DNA of 64,000 nucleotides from Dimorphilus gyrociliatus (Eukaryota > Annelida > Polychaeta > Dinophilidae), in the NCBI GenBank assembly GCA_904063045.1, contig CAJFCJ010000010.1, positions 1,116,001-1,180,000 of the forward strand, in the 5' to 3' direction. This document shows positions 1-12,722 of this stretch, piece after piece. Numbering within the stretch: the stretch's first letter is position 1; every line of letters begins with the position of its first letter. The notes beneath the pieces are model-generated. The model worked only from the letters and a program-made list of their open reading frames with translations, did no database searches and was not told the DNA's origin. The position numbers and the translations under genes are program-made.

Positions 1-57
1 CAGCTGATTTTTTTTTTGTATATTTGCGTTGTCAAGCTAACTTTCTTATCAAAAACC

Positions 58-67
58 TATATATAAG
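58..67 (+). promoter_or_regulatory. TATA box of the PLAC8-like gene
   Basis: TATATATAAG lies 57 nt upstream of the start codon at 124, which would place transcription start near 88-98 and leave a short 5' leader. Seen in sequence; the assignment is by position only. Confidence 0.55.
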
Positions 68-123
68 TCCCTCCTGTCGATTCAAATAAATCTTATTTCT
101 GTGTCACAAGTGGAACTAGCAGA

Positions 124-889
124 ATGGCAGAATTTCAAAACGGTCTCTTTGGTTGCTTTAGTAATTGCGGCCTTTGCATATTTTCATTTGTTTGTCCGTG
201 TGTACAGTAAGTATAAAAATATAATAAGAAACTGCTTTCATCCTTTAATAAAGAGTAAAAAATTGACTCCCTTTTATTTAACATCTTTTATTAAGGAAAG
301 TAATGAAGTCACTTTCACAGGTGTTGACTTTTTAGGTGTATACCGCCTAAATTTTCATAATTGAGTTATACGAGGTTCTTATTAAAATAAATTATTCATT
401 ACTTAAGTATTCATACTTAATTAAACATTCAATTAAGATGATATTCTTTAAAGTAAATTACTTGTGTTTGTAATTATATAGTACTCTTTTTACTTTTTTA
501 CATTTTGTGAATGAATTTTTCACTATCTAAGAAAACTTATCAGGCGTGGGAAGTCATTACGCTTAAACTTCAAAATGATTGATAAGACTTTAAAGAGCTT
601 CGGTTGCTAAAATTATAATCTAAAGATAATTGTTTGATGTAGATTTGGAAGAAATGCTGAGAAAATGGGCGAAAGTTGTATGCTCTACGGATGCTTTATG
701 TTTATACCAATTTTTAATTTCTACATCACTGCCAAAATGAGGGAAAGGATTAGAGAAAAGTATGGAATTGAGGATTCATTTTTGATGGACGTTGTTATGA
801 AATGTTTCTGTCATTTCTGCTCCTTAATACAAGAAACTAAAGAATTAGACGACAATGCCGGTGGATCAATGGCGATAGATAGGCACTAA
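124..889 (+). CDS. PLAC8/cornifelin-family cysteine-rich protein, two exons
   Basis: The exons are 124-206 and 643-889, joined by GT(207)..AG(642) with matching phase (CA|A, Gln), giving 109 residues. The N-terminal part reads MAEFQNGLFGCFSNCGLC followed by IFSFVCPCVQ, and the second exon continues FGRNAEKMGESCMLYGC. This is the PLAC8 family layout: a Trp-free invertebrate version of the 'glFgCfsdC..C....fCPC' block, then a second cysteine-rich hydrophobic block (CMLYGCFMFIPIFNFY) and the C-terminal CFCHFCSLIQETKEL block with the typical 'C..C.l.Q...E' end. The length fits the family (about 100-120). Family members are small membrane-associated proteins involved in cell growth, metal tolerance or cornified envelopes; the role here is unknown. 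Reading the first exon in another frame gives a longer but meaningless ORF. There is a TATA box just upstream and an AATAAA at 903-908, soon after the stop. Confidence 0.85.
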
Positions 890-3800
890 TAGAAGAGCTA
901 AAAATAAAAGCATGCACAAATGAAAATGAAGAAGAAAAATAGTTTAATTCTATCTTTCTCATTCATCTTTTTCTATAAATTCTAATATCATTCTCAGTGA
1001 TTTTAATAACAGAAAAAGTAAAGAATGATATATTCAGTAATTGAAACAATAAGATTTTCAAACTAATCCAATATGAACTCTTATTCTTCTCAGGTTGAAA
1101 TTATGAACAATTTCAATAAAATTCAATATTCATAGAGCATATTTGCTTTCCTTTTATATACAATAAAAACAAAATAAACAAATAGTACAAGATTCTGTTG
1201 ATACTTTATTAATAAGAGAAGGAATTAAAACTTGCCTTGTTTTTAGAATTTTACGATATCAAAGACAAAAACGAAAAAATTGGTTTTATCGTTAGAAGTA
1301 TTATTTCTTCGTATATAACCTAAAAGCTTTCTGAAACGCAACGAATAGTATAGAAAGATTTGAAAGTGGAGAAGCCACATATAAAATATCTTATTCAGAG
1401 AACTTCTCTTCGCTTCAATCATGCATAAAATTTTTTGCATCGTATTATAGAGAAACTTGTAAAAATACACAATTATCTTTTATCTAAAATATATACAACG
1501 TTATATCTTTATATTAAAATATTAATGAGATTATAAATTGTTTATAAAATATGAAATATATGCAAAACATTCTTTAATTATAGGTAAATATATCGTATTA
1601 TATTATATATGCCTTATATAGATAACAATAGCGATAACGTATACTGTAAAAATTATACGTAAAAACGCATATAAGCCTTAATATGCTTTATTCTTATTTA
1701 TTACAACACTTAAGAAGTATGCTACCTGTGAAGTTTCCTACATGATATAGCATTTACGTGAAAGAATGTATTTTTTTTTAGCTTGTAAACCATGAACTTG
1801 GGAAAATGTGATAGTTTTATTATATTCTTTTATGTTAATTTTATCCCTAGAATTATACGTAAACACTCTGAAAAGATTAAAAAAAAGTTCTCTAAAGGTT
1901 AAAAACTCTAGAGAAATAAGGTTAGTACTGACCTTGAAAAATAATTTTATTCCATAGAAGTATTTCTCATATATAAAAAGAGTTAGACAGTTTTGTAACG
2001 ATGCAATAAGTCAAAATTATAGGGAAGAGAATGTTTATCTTAAGTAAGTATTGTATTTTGTGTAAAAGGTTTTATCCTTGAAAATTCATCGTTCTACTTA
2101 TAAGATTATTGAAAGAAAATCTTTAATTTTAATAAAATTATTGTCGAGCAAAATAATAACCTGAAAAATGATGACAAGGTTAGAAAGCGTTTCTTTACCT
2201 CTATACTAAATATAGATATATTTTTATTATTAATAAGATCCTCCCTGATGTAACAGCATAAACAAATATAAATAAAATACATTAAGATCTTTACCTTGTC
2301 TTCTATTCTTTTACTTATTTTTCCATCCCAATAAACTTTTTATACAATCTATTTAGCTATTACATCTTCACATGTTATACTTTTATATTTTCTCTCCTAT
2401 ACATTTCCAAATGAACCAAAAGTGAAAGAGTATTAAAGATAAGACTCCGACTGGTACAGCTAAATATAGAATTTGTATTGTTTACTTGTATACAATCAAA
2501 TACTAATACTAATGCACATTTTATATACATATATATATATTTTGAAATGACAAAGAAAATGGCTGAAAAACATAAAAAAAACAAAATTCTCCAATAGCTT
2601 TAACATATTTTATTTTACAGTAAATTCATGCTAATATATAATACTATACTATTACTATATTTCTTTTAATGGCTTTTTTCTTTAAAAAAAAAAATAGTAT
2701 TTATTTTATATTACAACTTTTCTCTTTGTGTTTTTATACTTTTTTCTGTTTTGTTTCTTCCTTTTTAAAATTCTATATTTGGAATAACAAAACCTTTTGA
2801 TTTCATCTTTTTAATTCTCCTTATGAATTTTTTTTATGTTTTTCTTTTTTTGTCCAAAATCAATAAACTCTTTATAGATAATAATTTTCTAATAAAAGAT
2901 AATATTGTTCCAGTGTTAAATATTTCATAGTTTCTTTATAATGTTATGCTATGCAGATTGTGTAAAACTATTAATAGACTATATTTGCGTTCTACCCTTA
3001 AGAAGGTAATTGAATGATAGATTTAGGGTAAATTAATTACTTTAATAGGTGAGGTGAAAAGTAGCCGTTTTTCACGGCATATAACATGCATATGCGTTTA
3101 TCTACATTTACAGTTTACCATTTTTAGCAATTCTTATTTCTTGTTTCATATTTTTTTGGTAATAAATGACTTACAGTAAGTATTAATTTCACAGAGAGTG
3201 TGATCAGCTGTCAATTACCCACTTTTATGACAATACGCCAACGTATAACTATTATTAGCCCAAGCTCAACAAAGGTCATCCATTAAAGAATTTTTCGTAG
3301 TGTAACAATTTACGAAAGTGATGAAAACTGTTTCTTCTTGCTTAGAAAATGCAAGATATAAAAAAATTGTCTTCTCTACTTATAAGTATGAAGAGAGAAT
3401 ATAAATCTTATATTCTAACACTATTTCACTTCCTTTAGTAGATATTGTAAGTAGGCTTCAATGCTTCGCTTTCATATGACATCTGTATTGTACAATAGTG
3501 ATCTTTTCATTTATACTTGTATATAGTATGGCGAATAATGAGATCATTCCTATTTGTCAGCTAGCAACTCATTCGTTTCTTAAGAATTATCATTAAGTCA
3601 GAATTTTTTTTATGTATTTCTTTCCCCTCTTTCCTCGTTCTTTTCAATCGAAATATGCATAAAAAGGAAGAGTATCTCATAAATATAGTTAGATAAATGC
3701 CTATATTTAAGTTCTACATGTTGTAAACATCCAGCTATAGATACTAATACGATATATTTAACAACTTTATACGATGCTATTTCGACATTCATGTTAGTTT

Positions 3801-4796
3801 TGCTATTCAAATCAACAAATTATTCATTCCAGAAAATGAGATATGTATATTGTATATATATATTTATATATACAATATATATATATATATATGTTATTTT
3901 GTTATATTTTCACTTTGATAGAGCATGATAGAGCTAAATTGAAAATATCTTGTTTCAATAAATAGAATTTCATGACCAAAATCGTAGCTTAAAATAAACA
4001 AAAATATTACATTAAAATTAAAGAAAAAGTAAGAAAACATTCTTTTAAGAGGAAACAGATTAATGAAAATGAGAAATCGATTGTAAAAAATATTACTCTC
4101 TTTATTCATTCGACAGCAACAAATTCTATGATGAAAAATATGTATGATAAACATAAAAGAAGGGCAAGGCGAAAATGAATCTAGAAACCAAGATTCCTTA
4201 TTCATCTTAATAAATGTTTCATTAATATTGCCAAATCTCATAAGTTAAATAATACTTGACATACTAGACATCTAGAATCGTCTTTAACATATGATACTGG
4301 TTTATTTTTTAATGTGGGCGTCAAGTGGCCTGTATACAGGCTTCCCACACAGATTCTCTCTCTGTATCTCTCTCTCGCTCTTTCACTAGCTATTCTCTCC
4401 TAATTAGAATATTTTTAAAGTAATCTAATAATGAAAGTAAACTAGAAATTTTCCAAGCATTCTATAAAAAGTAAAGTATTATCATCTGACTTCCAAAAAC
4501 GATTATTTACCATATGACTCTGTTTTAAAGTGATATTTTAAGTAAATATAAATGCTATACAATCATTATTTAATTGTTTATTTTACCAAAATAAATAATA
4601 TATACTAAAAAAAGACAATATATTAAAGATATTAAAATTATAAAATTGTTATTTTCTTTAGAGATCCGATTTTCTTTACAAAGATAAAACAAATAGAGGG
4701 AAAAAAAGGGAGAAAAGAATATGAAATTTTGTGTGTTGAATATTTGTTTTTTTAATATTACATGTGATTTGTTTATCTCCTGTTTGCTTTCTTTTC
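890..4796. other. Gene-free AT-rich intergenic stretch
   Basis: No recognisable coding exon. The few open frames (the longest about 115 codons on the minus strand at 3894-4241) are low-complexity, Phe/Ile-rich and of a length expected by chance at this base composition. It holds a (TA)n tract near 3841-3893, a perfect 14-bp palindrome at 4328-4341 and an imperfect CT tract at about 4354-4382. Confidence 0.6.
4328..4341. repeat. Perfect 14-bp palindrome
   Basis: GCCTGTATACAGGC is its own reverse complement, and GTGGG/CCCAC occurs on the two sides (4315-4319 and 4344-4348). It lies about 450 bp past the 3' end of the minus-strand GPCR gene. Function unknown; it could be a dimeric-factor site. 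Confidence 0.5.
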
Positions 4797-6737
4797 TTAT
4801 GAAAGTTGTCGTGAGAATATTCTACACAAAGTTCTATCTTTTATCCATCTCCAAAACTCTTTCATTGTGTGATAAAATGCAGTTCTGAAAGTTGCAGCAG
4901 ACAGAGCGTACAGAAAAAAATTTATAGTAAAGTTTAAATGAGATAACTGTTTGATGTATCCTCTGATTTGAAGTAAAGTTTTATTTTTTACACTCGGCTT
5001 TATGGCTATTGCGTACATTCTAGAGGCATGACCCGGAAGATTTAATATAATGAATGTTGAAGAGATAATGAAAAGCATTCGTGTAGTTCTTCTTACTTTC
5101 TTCTTCATTTTTCTTGTTACTTCTTGATCTCTGTCATTTCTGTTACTATCATATCTCATTGGACACATTTCATGCACGTCTTCATTTTGGTCAGCAGTGT
5201 CTGTATGACTAATCATAGGTCTATCCTCTGAAACACCCAATCTATCGCTATTGGCAGATCGTCTTACCCTATAATAGAAATAAAAGTATTAAGTCACCCT
5301 TAATATATATGCATATTTGTATAGATAGATAAACAAAGTCAAATAGAATATACAAAGTATTTATATATATATATATATATATATATTACTTATTCACATT
5401 TTCCATATATATATATATGTCTATAATATGTAAAATATGTAAAAAGGTACTAATGATCCCAATTTCCAATTTTTGCAATGAATAACAACATTTTTCTCTT
5501 TTGTTATTTCTTTTCTTTCACTCTCTTCCAAGCTCCCATTTAAAAGTATATCTCATTTCTTTTTCTCTTGTCTTTTATTCTTAAATTTTATTGGGATTAC
5601 AACTGCGTGTAAGAAGATCTCATTAGTGGAAACTAGTCCTCTCTCCACTCCTTCTTACAAGCAATCCTAAGAATATTTGCAATTTATAATCAGAGATAGC
5701 ATCAACTCCACATGTTGTTTTTCCCATTTAAAACTATTAAATTTAAGGATAAAATTGATAAAGCAAACACTCCTAAAATATTCTTTTTTATATGGGGTCA
5801 AAGTTATAGATTAAAAGAAAATCGATAGAGGGCGTTTTATAGTTTAAATATATTGATCTATTGTCTTTAGATAATTTTACCTCAAAGTTTTTTGAAATAT
5901 TATCTTTCAAAAATTATTTACTGATCAACCTTAACAAATTCTTGTCACAAGAGTTAAATTAACCATTTAAAGGTTATATATAGCTCACTTTAAAGAAATA
6001 AACTTTCTTATTCGCCCAATAAACATGAAAGAAACGAAAATATACAAATGATCAAATGTAAGAAATATATCTAACCTAATAGCTATTAGAATATTGAAAC
6101 ATGTTATGAGGATAGCTGGTAAAAAATGACCAATTGCTGTATCAAGATGAGTGAGCTTGACGTAGACCTTTTGAAATTTGTCTCTGACTGAGCAGACGAC
6201 TCCTTGCTCCGTTTCTACTCTGCCAACACAGGCTAAAACGTAGGAGTAGATGAGAAAAATAGTAGCGACAACTGCAATTGTAACTTTTGTGGCCCGAGAT
6301 TTAGTGCATAAAGTATTTTTTTTGAAAGGATAAGTAATAGCAAACCATCTTTCAATTGTAAAGGCGACTAGTAACCAAGCCGAGGTGCATATCGCTACCT
6401 GTGTGGTATAAGTTATTATTTGGCATATTCCATCTAGAGTGTATAACATCCAGCCCTTGAATGATAATTTGGGCAAAAATGCATTGAGGAGAAAACAGTT
6501 ATCAGATATTGCCAAAGCAGCTAAATAAACCGAGAAACTCTTCTTTTTCAAACGACTTTTTGTAAAAACTAGAAAACTTAGGAAGTTAGCAACCAGACCT
6601 ATAGCAGATAAAACAGGAATAACATAATTTTCAAGCACCCTAAGTAAAGAAGTATTTAAGGTGACACTAATATTCGTTGAATTGGGCGAAGAGTCATTGT
6701 ATCCAGAATGATCGCTTCCGAACTTGCTATTATTCAT
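4797..6737 (-). CDS. Rhodopsin-type (class A) peptide GPCR, orphan
   Basis: Two exons on the minus strand, 6737-6076 and 5268-4797. The splice AG|G restores Arg and joins TM5 to the third intracellular loop, giving about 377 residues. The extracellular N-terminus is Asn/Ser-rich with several N-glycosylation sequons. TM1 carries the conserved Asn (GLVANFLSF); TM2 carries Asp (LAISDNCFLL); TM3 starts at a Cys and ends with ERW in place of DRY; a second Cys in loop 2 (GVVCSV) can form the usual disulfide. TM6 has a Pro (ILNLPGHASR) and TM7 reads NFFLY instead of NPxxY. The C-tail is short and basic. This pattern is that of invertebrate neuropeptide receptors; I cannot assign a ligand. The gene sits in the same window as three peptide precursors, but nothing in the sequence shows that they pair. 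The intron is 5269-6075. Exon 1 could be preceded by an untranslated exon I did not find. Confidence 0.85.
5821..5836 (+). other. Copy of the dispersed AGAGGGCG motif
   Basis: ATCGATAGAGGGCGTT inside the GPCR intron. Its first 14 bases are identical to the copy at 63941-63956, 58 kb away. One of a dozen or so related sites in the window (see findings). Confidence 0.5.
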
Positions 6738-9650
6738 CCATACGACTCTCTATGCCTTCTGCAATACACTCCTTTGAGAGTGACACCTTGTGGGGAAATT
6801 ATTCAAAACCATTTACAGCAGTGTATATATCCTTTTTTTCCGCGCAAAAGAGCTTATTTGATATAGAAAGGTTGAATTCTTTTCGATTATAATAAAAGGG
6901 GTCGCTTTCTTCTGTAACTGAAATTTTCTCCCTTTGTAAAACCCTAAAAAAGTATTAATAGTTGCCTTTTTTTATTAAAAATATGCATTTCATATACATT
7001 ATCCTAAATTTTAAATGTGTGATGTACAATCAAAGCTCAATGTGATCGACTTACAAGGATTTGCTAATGAATAGCTTTCACAGTAGAAAAAATAAGGATA
7101 CAACTAATCTTGGGAAGTAGCGCAAAATCGTTAATATACAGCGTACTTTGCTTAATTTTAATTTACTCTGTTCTCAAAAATTTGACTTTAAATAATTTAC
7201 ACCCCTTAAACAATTTGATTGAGTTAATTGAAGCATGAGAACAGAGAGATTTTCTATTATTTCTGAATGAAATATCTGATTGCTTATGTAAGATATCACC
7301 TTAAGTAGATATGCTTATTTTTTGAAATTGCTAATAATTTCGGATCTTAAAAGAAGATAGGCAAGATGAAAATTACCGAAAAAGAGAGACAATCTTTTCC
7401 AACTAGTAGTGGTCTTGACACGTCGGTTATGATAAATGTAGAAATTAAGGTCAATTTATGCAATGGTCGTTAACTTTATCTTTCCAAGTAAGGCCAAATT
7501 GTTCCGATATTTTCTTTTAGATTGTGAAACGAAGAGAACGCAAAAGTTTTTAATGCAAGTACATGCATTATACACAAGATTGTCTAGAAGGAAGACAATT
7601 TTAAAGTGGATGTTTTGTTTCTTAATAAACAATACACGTAACTGTGCAGATAAAGTTATTGATAAAACCCGCTATTTTTGTCACCTAAAGTATGGTATAG
7701 AATATCTAATATATCAAAAAGTTTGGAAGAAGAAAAGTAAAAACCAGAAGCTTTGCTATATAAACTTTCTGTCAAATAGCATAGACAGGAACCAAGAACA
7801 CAAAGCTGATATTATTTTTTAGATATTACACTCTCAGAAATCGGAAATTAAGCACTAGTTTCCAGCTTATACAAAAGTAAACAGAAACTCGTGTACTTTC
7901 TATGCTTTTATTGCTTTGCTGATATATTTTATAGCTAAGCCAAGTGTATTCACCTTTTTTTCTTGTAAGAGATGGGCATCACTTTTGAATAAGTAAAAAA
8001 CGCTTAATAGAATACAAAGGAATGATAATAATCTATTTTTCTCTAATTTTTTCCCTTTGGGAAATGGAATAATGGAAGAGAATTAGAGGTAGTCTTGAAT
8101 AAATGAACGTATAAAATGTAATTGTTTGATTCGCATTATCTACCTTCTTCGTCTTTTAATATATACATATACTATATATACAGTTTATATATATATATAT
8201 GCATTGGTAACATAAATTAAATTAACGGTAATAAAATAGTCACAGAATTACCGTTTCTTTTATTTCCTTGTTTGAAGAGTAATAGAATACCTTACTAGAC
8301 TTCTGGAAAAGTATCCTTCAATCTAAACTTGGCATTATATTAAATTTTAGTAGAATTATTATCATTATCCACTATTATATAAAATTTGGTTTACCTACTC
8401 AAATGATTTCAACTAAAACATTAAGTAAAAAGTAATTTTAAAGACAAAAGAAAGAAGTGAAATGTCTAAATAAAACTTTTTTTATTGATTTTCTTTTATT
8501 TTAAGTAGAAATACTAATTAAAAATTGAAATACTATTTTACTCAAGGAATAATGCTGACGCAATTTTCTTTCAAATTAAAAAAAAAGGAAAGACAGTTGT
8601 AATGTTTTAAAATTCAATTGGTACTTTCTTAGTTGAATTTTCTCAATAAAGAGACCAAAAAACCTTGAAGTGAGGATAGAATAATCAAATTTCTTTTCTA
8701 TGTGAAATCATACAAGAAGGAAAAAGATATACGAGGCTTAAGTTATTCATTCGATAATCTTTTGTTATTTTCCTTTGTAAATCTTTTATTCTTAATAAAA
8801 AGAGATTATTTATAAATAATATAGGCAATTTTTCCAACTGAACACTAACTCTGATCATTATCATCGTGCCTTCTGCATACAAGAAAAAAAAGCAAGCATA
8901 CAAAAAAGAAAGTCACTATTTTTAGGCTGATAAAAGCCTATAGTCTTTACTATTATTTTTGTTTGACATAAATAATACCATTTTTAACATATAAACAGAG
9001 GCTTTCAGGAGTATTCCCCGTATATCCGTAGTTTTATTCAAATATATTCTATCTAAAAATACACCGAAATTGCATAGTTTTCTTTCAAAGAGATATTTTC
9101 AATTTCATTCTTTTGAAAATATATTTTTCTAGTTGATTAGATTTTTAATAAAAAATACAACTTTTTTTAATGAATAGAGTATTTTTAATTGTGTTTTTAT
9201 TAAATAACAATAAGCTGAAAAAAGAGCGAACGGATTCTTCTATTATTATTACCTAGAAAAAAAAACCTTTATATTTCCTTGCGTCAATTGTTTTTTCTGT
9301 TTCTTTTTGTTTTGTTACTGTTTATGAATTTGATTAGACGTATCTAAAAATAGAATCAAAGTGATTTCAAAATCTTATCAATTGACCTCTTTTCTTATTA
9401 CTTGATCTGGTTTATGTCTTTATATGTATATTTTTTTTATATATGTTTATAGATTTATTTAGACTTTTACGTATGAAAACCATACGGCATAGAGATGATA
9501 TATAGAAAAAATACTGCATCATCATGAGGAATGATTATGCAAGATTAAAAACGGCAGGGAAAGAGTATTATGACAATTGGTAATAAACAAGGTTTAAAGC
9601 TAGTCACTTCTTATCGTTATCTATTACTAAAAGAGATCCAATTAATTATC
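6738..9650. other. Intergenic stretch, no supported gene
   Basis: It lies upstream of the GPCR and upstream of the lipocalin cluster. An open frame of 119 codons at 7463-7822 (+) is basic, has no signal peptide or recognisable motif, and is within chance length for 70% AT DNA; I do not call it. (TA)-rich runs lie near 8160-8200. No tRNA or repeat family was recognised. Confidence 0.55.
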
Positions 9651-9659
9651 TATAAAATG
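9651..9659 (+). promoter_or_regulatory. Possible relic TATA box of the lipocalin pseudogene
   Basis: TATAAAATG stands upstream of the decayed lipocalin copy, in the position where the intact neighbour has TATAAAAG. An ATG at 9692-9694 opens a 14-codon frame and could be the old start. Inference only. Confidence 0.3.
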
Positions 9660-9744
9660 TATTATTCCGACTTGTTCTTTCCTTCAATAGCATGAGGAAG
9701 TCACCTTGCTTCACCGCTAAAATTTCTCGCGTCAATTAATAACT

Positions 9745-11546
9745 ATGTCATTTCGTCCAAATATTCAAGGTCGTATTAATTTTTCGCCAGCACTATTCAT
9801 AAAACCTATTGGTGAATTAATTATTGAAAAACATATAGTATCAGGTAAACTTGTCATATACAGTGTTGAAGAAGTGCTAACCTTGATAAGTAACTTTCTA
9901 TTAATAGGCCTTCGTAAAAGAAACCTTTGAAAAAGCTGGAGTATGCGTTACAGCAGATTGTGAGTATGATGTCAATACTAATTCTTTCTTTTAAAAATAT
10001 TCAAAAAAATCAACTCAACTTCCTATTGATATCAATTAGACTATATTTAAATAAATGTAGATGGCTGCAGATTGGATGGAAACCTTAGTTTTTGCAACAC
10101 CATGAGACTTCTAGACCCAATGGTATATTCTTAAAATATCTCTAGCTTTGCAATTCCTATTGAGAACCCTGGTGTCCTACATGTTCACCTTGCGGGAGTT
10201 CCACTGGTTGGAAGTTATTTAGTTTTAAATTAGGACCTGCTATATGCAGTAATGGCAACTTATATGAGTATGCTATAGTTAGCGAGTCGAAAGACTCGAA
10301 TTTATTCGTATTGACTAGAGATATCGGCGCAAATATGACTCTGAAGCTCGAGAAGTTTGGGATCAAAATGGGTTTAACAATATTATAAATTCCTACCTTG
10401 AAACCTTTCACAGTAAAAATCGCTTATATCCTAAAAGTAGGAAGATTATTCCAGTCGATGAAATAGAGTTAGAGAGGAATTACGGACGATTGTATCAGGT
10501 ATGTTTTCATTTCACCTCAATACATATGAACATACAATTAATAACATAGTTTTATGTAAATACAATCTAATAGAGTTTTTCAAGTGATACTAATAGGTAA
10601 ACATTTCTTGGGGCTCATATTAGTTTCATAATTTTCTTCATAGAATGAAAAAGATAACAGAGTTAAAAAATATCTCTTTGTAGTGATATACCTTTTAAAA
10701 TAATTGGGTAATACTATATAAAGGTTATCAATCTTAACGAACAGGATGGTAAATAATTATTTTCTTTACTGTTAGCCTTATGCCAGTCGTTACGTAGCAC
10801 ACTGGTGTACGGTAACGATTACTTCTACTCTATAGAATCATGCAACTTTACTAATAATTAAAAATTGTCCTTCTAGATCTATATTTTCGGTTTCAATGCT
10901 AAAAAAATGCTTCAAGTGATTCTTTTCAAGATTCGCATTTTATTTGAAAGAATTTTTAATATCAAAAAGAAAAGAGAATAATAGAGAAAAATTATTACAA
11001 AAGCGTGAATATTTTACATATTGTATGCTACAAACGTTAATTGATAACTCTTTGTAAAAGCTGAAGAAAAGGAAAAAAATTATCCTGATGAAGATAACTT
11101 TTATAAACTGTATTAACAAATTTGACATAATTTATCATTGCAAACGCAATAACAAACGTTAACATACTCTTTTGTTGTTAGATGCTCCACAACAGTATTG
11201 TAGTATTAGCGTCTTTAAGGCTCTAAGACTCTTGCACCTGATGGTCCTTCTTTCGCTATCTTACGAACAGAAGTAATATTCTAAAATTTATTCTGAAAGA
11301 GGAAATTTTGGGTCAACTATTGGGTTGTCAAACTAGGACTAGGGATTTTTGTCCTGATGACTATCTCATATAAGCTATAGGCAATGATTCTTGAAGTCTT
11401 AGTTTTGTTCGTATTAGAGAAGTTTAGAGGTAAAATGGATTGTTCGGAGATGACTTGAAGCGATCCAAGAAAAACAAGGTTTCAACACGAAAGATAGTCC
11501 CGATAAGCAGACATATTAAGAAGACGATTGTACAGATCCGGATTAA
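9745..11546 (+). pseudogene. Decayed two-domain lipocalin gene
   Basis: All five exons of the intact neighbours can be traced here in order. Exon 1 relic ends at 9844 (KPIGELIIEKHI..YQ then GTAAAC; the Gly-Arg-Trp codons are missing). Exon 2 relic is 9908-9959 (AFVKETFEKAGVCVTAD), 52 nt instead of 64, an in-frame loss. Exon 3 relic is 10061-10498: RLDGNLSF opens it, stops fall at 10132-10134 and 10231-10233, at least two frameshifts follow, yet NLYEYAIVSES, NLFVLTRD and IPVDEIELERNYGRLYQ remain readable. Exon 4 relic is 10776-10820 (LYASRYV). Exon 5 relic is 11182-11546 (SISVFKALR, GFNTKDSPDKQTY, DDCTDPD). Splice-site dinucleotides are mostly preserved. Stops, frameshifts and loss of the Trp of the lipocalin GxW motif argue it is no longer functional. 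It lies about 1.2 kb upstream of the first intact copy on the same strand, as expected for a tandem duplicate. The start of exon 1 is uncertain. Confidence 0.85.
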
Positions 11547-12654
11547 TTAACGATGTATGAAGAGACATAGCGGCTAAATTTTTTCTTTTTATAACATAAT
11601 CTATTATATTTCATACAAAAATTTATTAATAAACTATTTTTAACTTATCAAACTGTCTTATTAATTTAAAAAAGAGCATAAACTTCAAGCAGACGAGTAT
11701 CTTTAACTGTTATTTCTTCTCTTAGGTAACTTAGAGAAATATCTATTACAGGCTGATTAATTGAAACTAGTTCAATGGTAATTAACAATACATTGTATTT
11801 TAAGGTACATTTTAGACTTTTAGACTTCAGTAATTAGTTCGATATTTAAATGGCTTTACCGTACCTCTTTCTATTTTTTTTTCTCTTCTCTGTGTCTCCC
11901 TTTCCAGCTCTTTCTATATCAACCTTTTTACTATTTATCCTACGTAATTCTAAAGAATTATCTCCCCGATTTTCATCCGTAGTAAACAACAACAAACGAA
12001 ACTTTATCAATGGATTGTTAATATTTTATAATTTTTCTACAATGTGTAATACTTAAATAACTGCCATTGCGATCAAAGTGTGCTCTCAATGATTCAATGT
12101 AATATCTATTAGCAATGCAAAACCAGTGCATTGAGGATTTCTGTATTGAGTTACTTATACAAGTTAAGTAGTGTAATTTTATTCATAAATAAGTAAACGA
12201 AAATACAAAGCATTTGTCATTATTTTAGAACAATTGAAGATAAATATAACATTGAATAAGTAAGTGTAAATTCTTTGAAAATCTCCTCCATATGATTTAT
12301 AAAAGAAAAATTGTTTGATTTTAAAGATTATTGACTTTGTACTGAAATAATTTAAAGACACCTGTTATCATATAGGACTAGTGTTTGGTAATAGGTTAAT
12401 ACAGTTTACACTTATTACTTGATCTAGAATATGAACTTTCGATTATTTCTTTCTTTATTACTCTTTTCCCTTTGGAGGAAAACTATCTAGAATCCTAACA
12501 CTGTTATAAAATATTAACGAATTGACACAGATTCACACGAATTTTTTTTCTTACATTCATTTTATTGTAATATTTTGTGAGTGATAATAAAGATACTTAC
12601 CTCCAAATAATTTATCTAACTTATCAGTTTAAGCAAAGACCTACTTAAGTGAAG
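11547..12654. other. Spacer between lipocalin pseudogene and first intact lipocalin gene
   Basis: AT-rich, with no domain relic or repeat that I can recognise. Confidence 0.5.
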
Positions 12655-12662
12655 TATAAAAG
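12655..12662 (+). promoter_or_regulatory. TATA box of lipocalin gene A
   Basis: TATAAAAG, a full-consensus TATA box, 60 nt before the start codon at 12723. It suggests a focused start about 30 nt downstream and a 5' leader of roughly 30-40 nt, typical of strongly tissue-specific genes. Confidence 0.7.
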
Positions 12663-12722
12663 GGACGATGATGAACAGCTTATACATATAGACTTTCTCA
12701 GCTGCAAGATTGTTTGAAGAAG

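Noticed and set aside
3894-4241. A 115-codon minus-strand frame downstream of the GPCR
   Set aside because: Phe/Ile-rich translation of AT-rich DNA, no motif.
7365-7822. A 34-codon frame followed by an overlapping 119-codon frame (+)
   Set aside because: No signal peptide, domain or convincing splice sites; length is within chance for this AT content.
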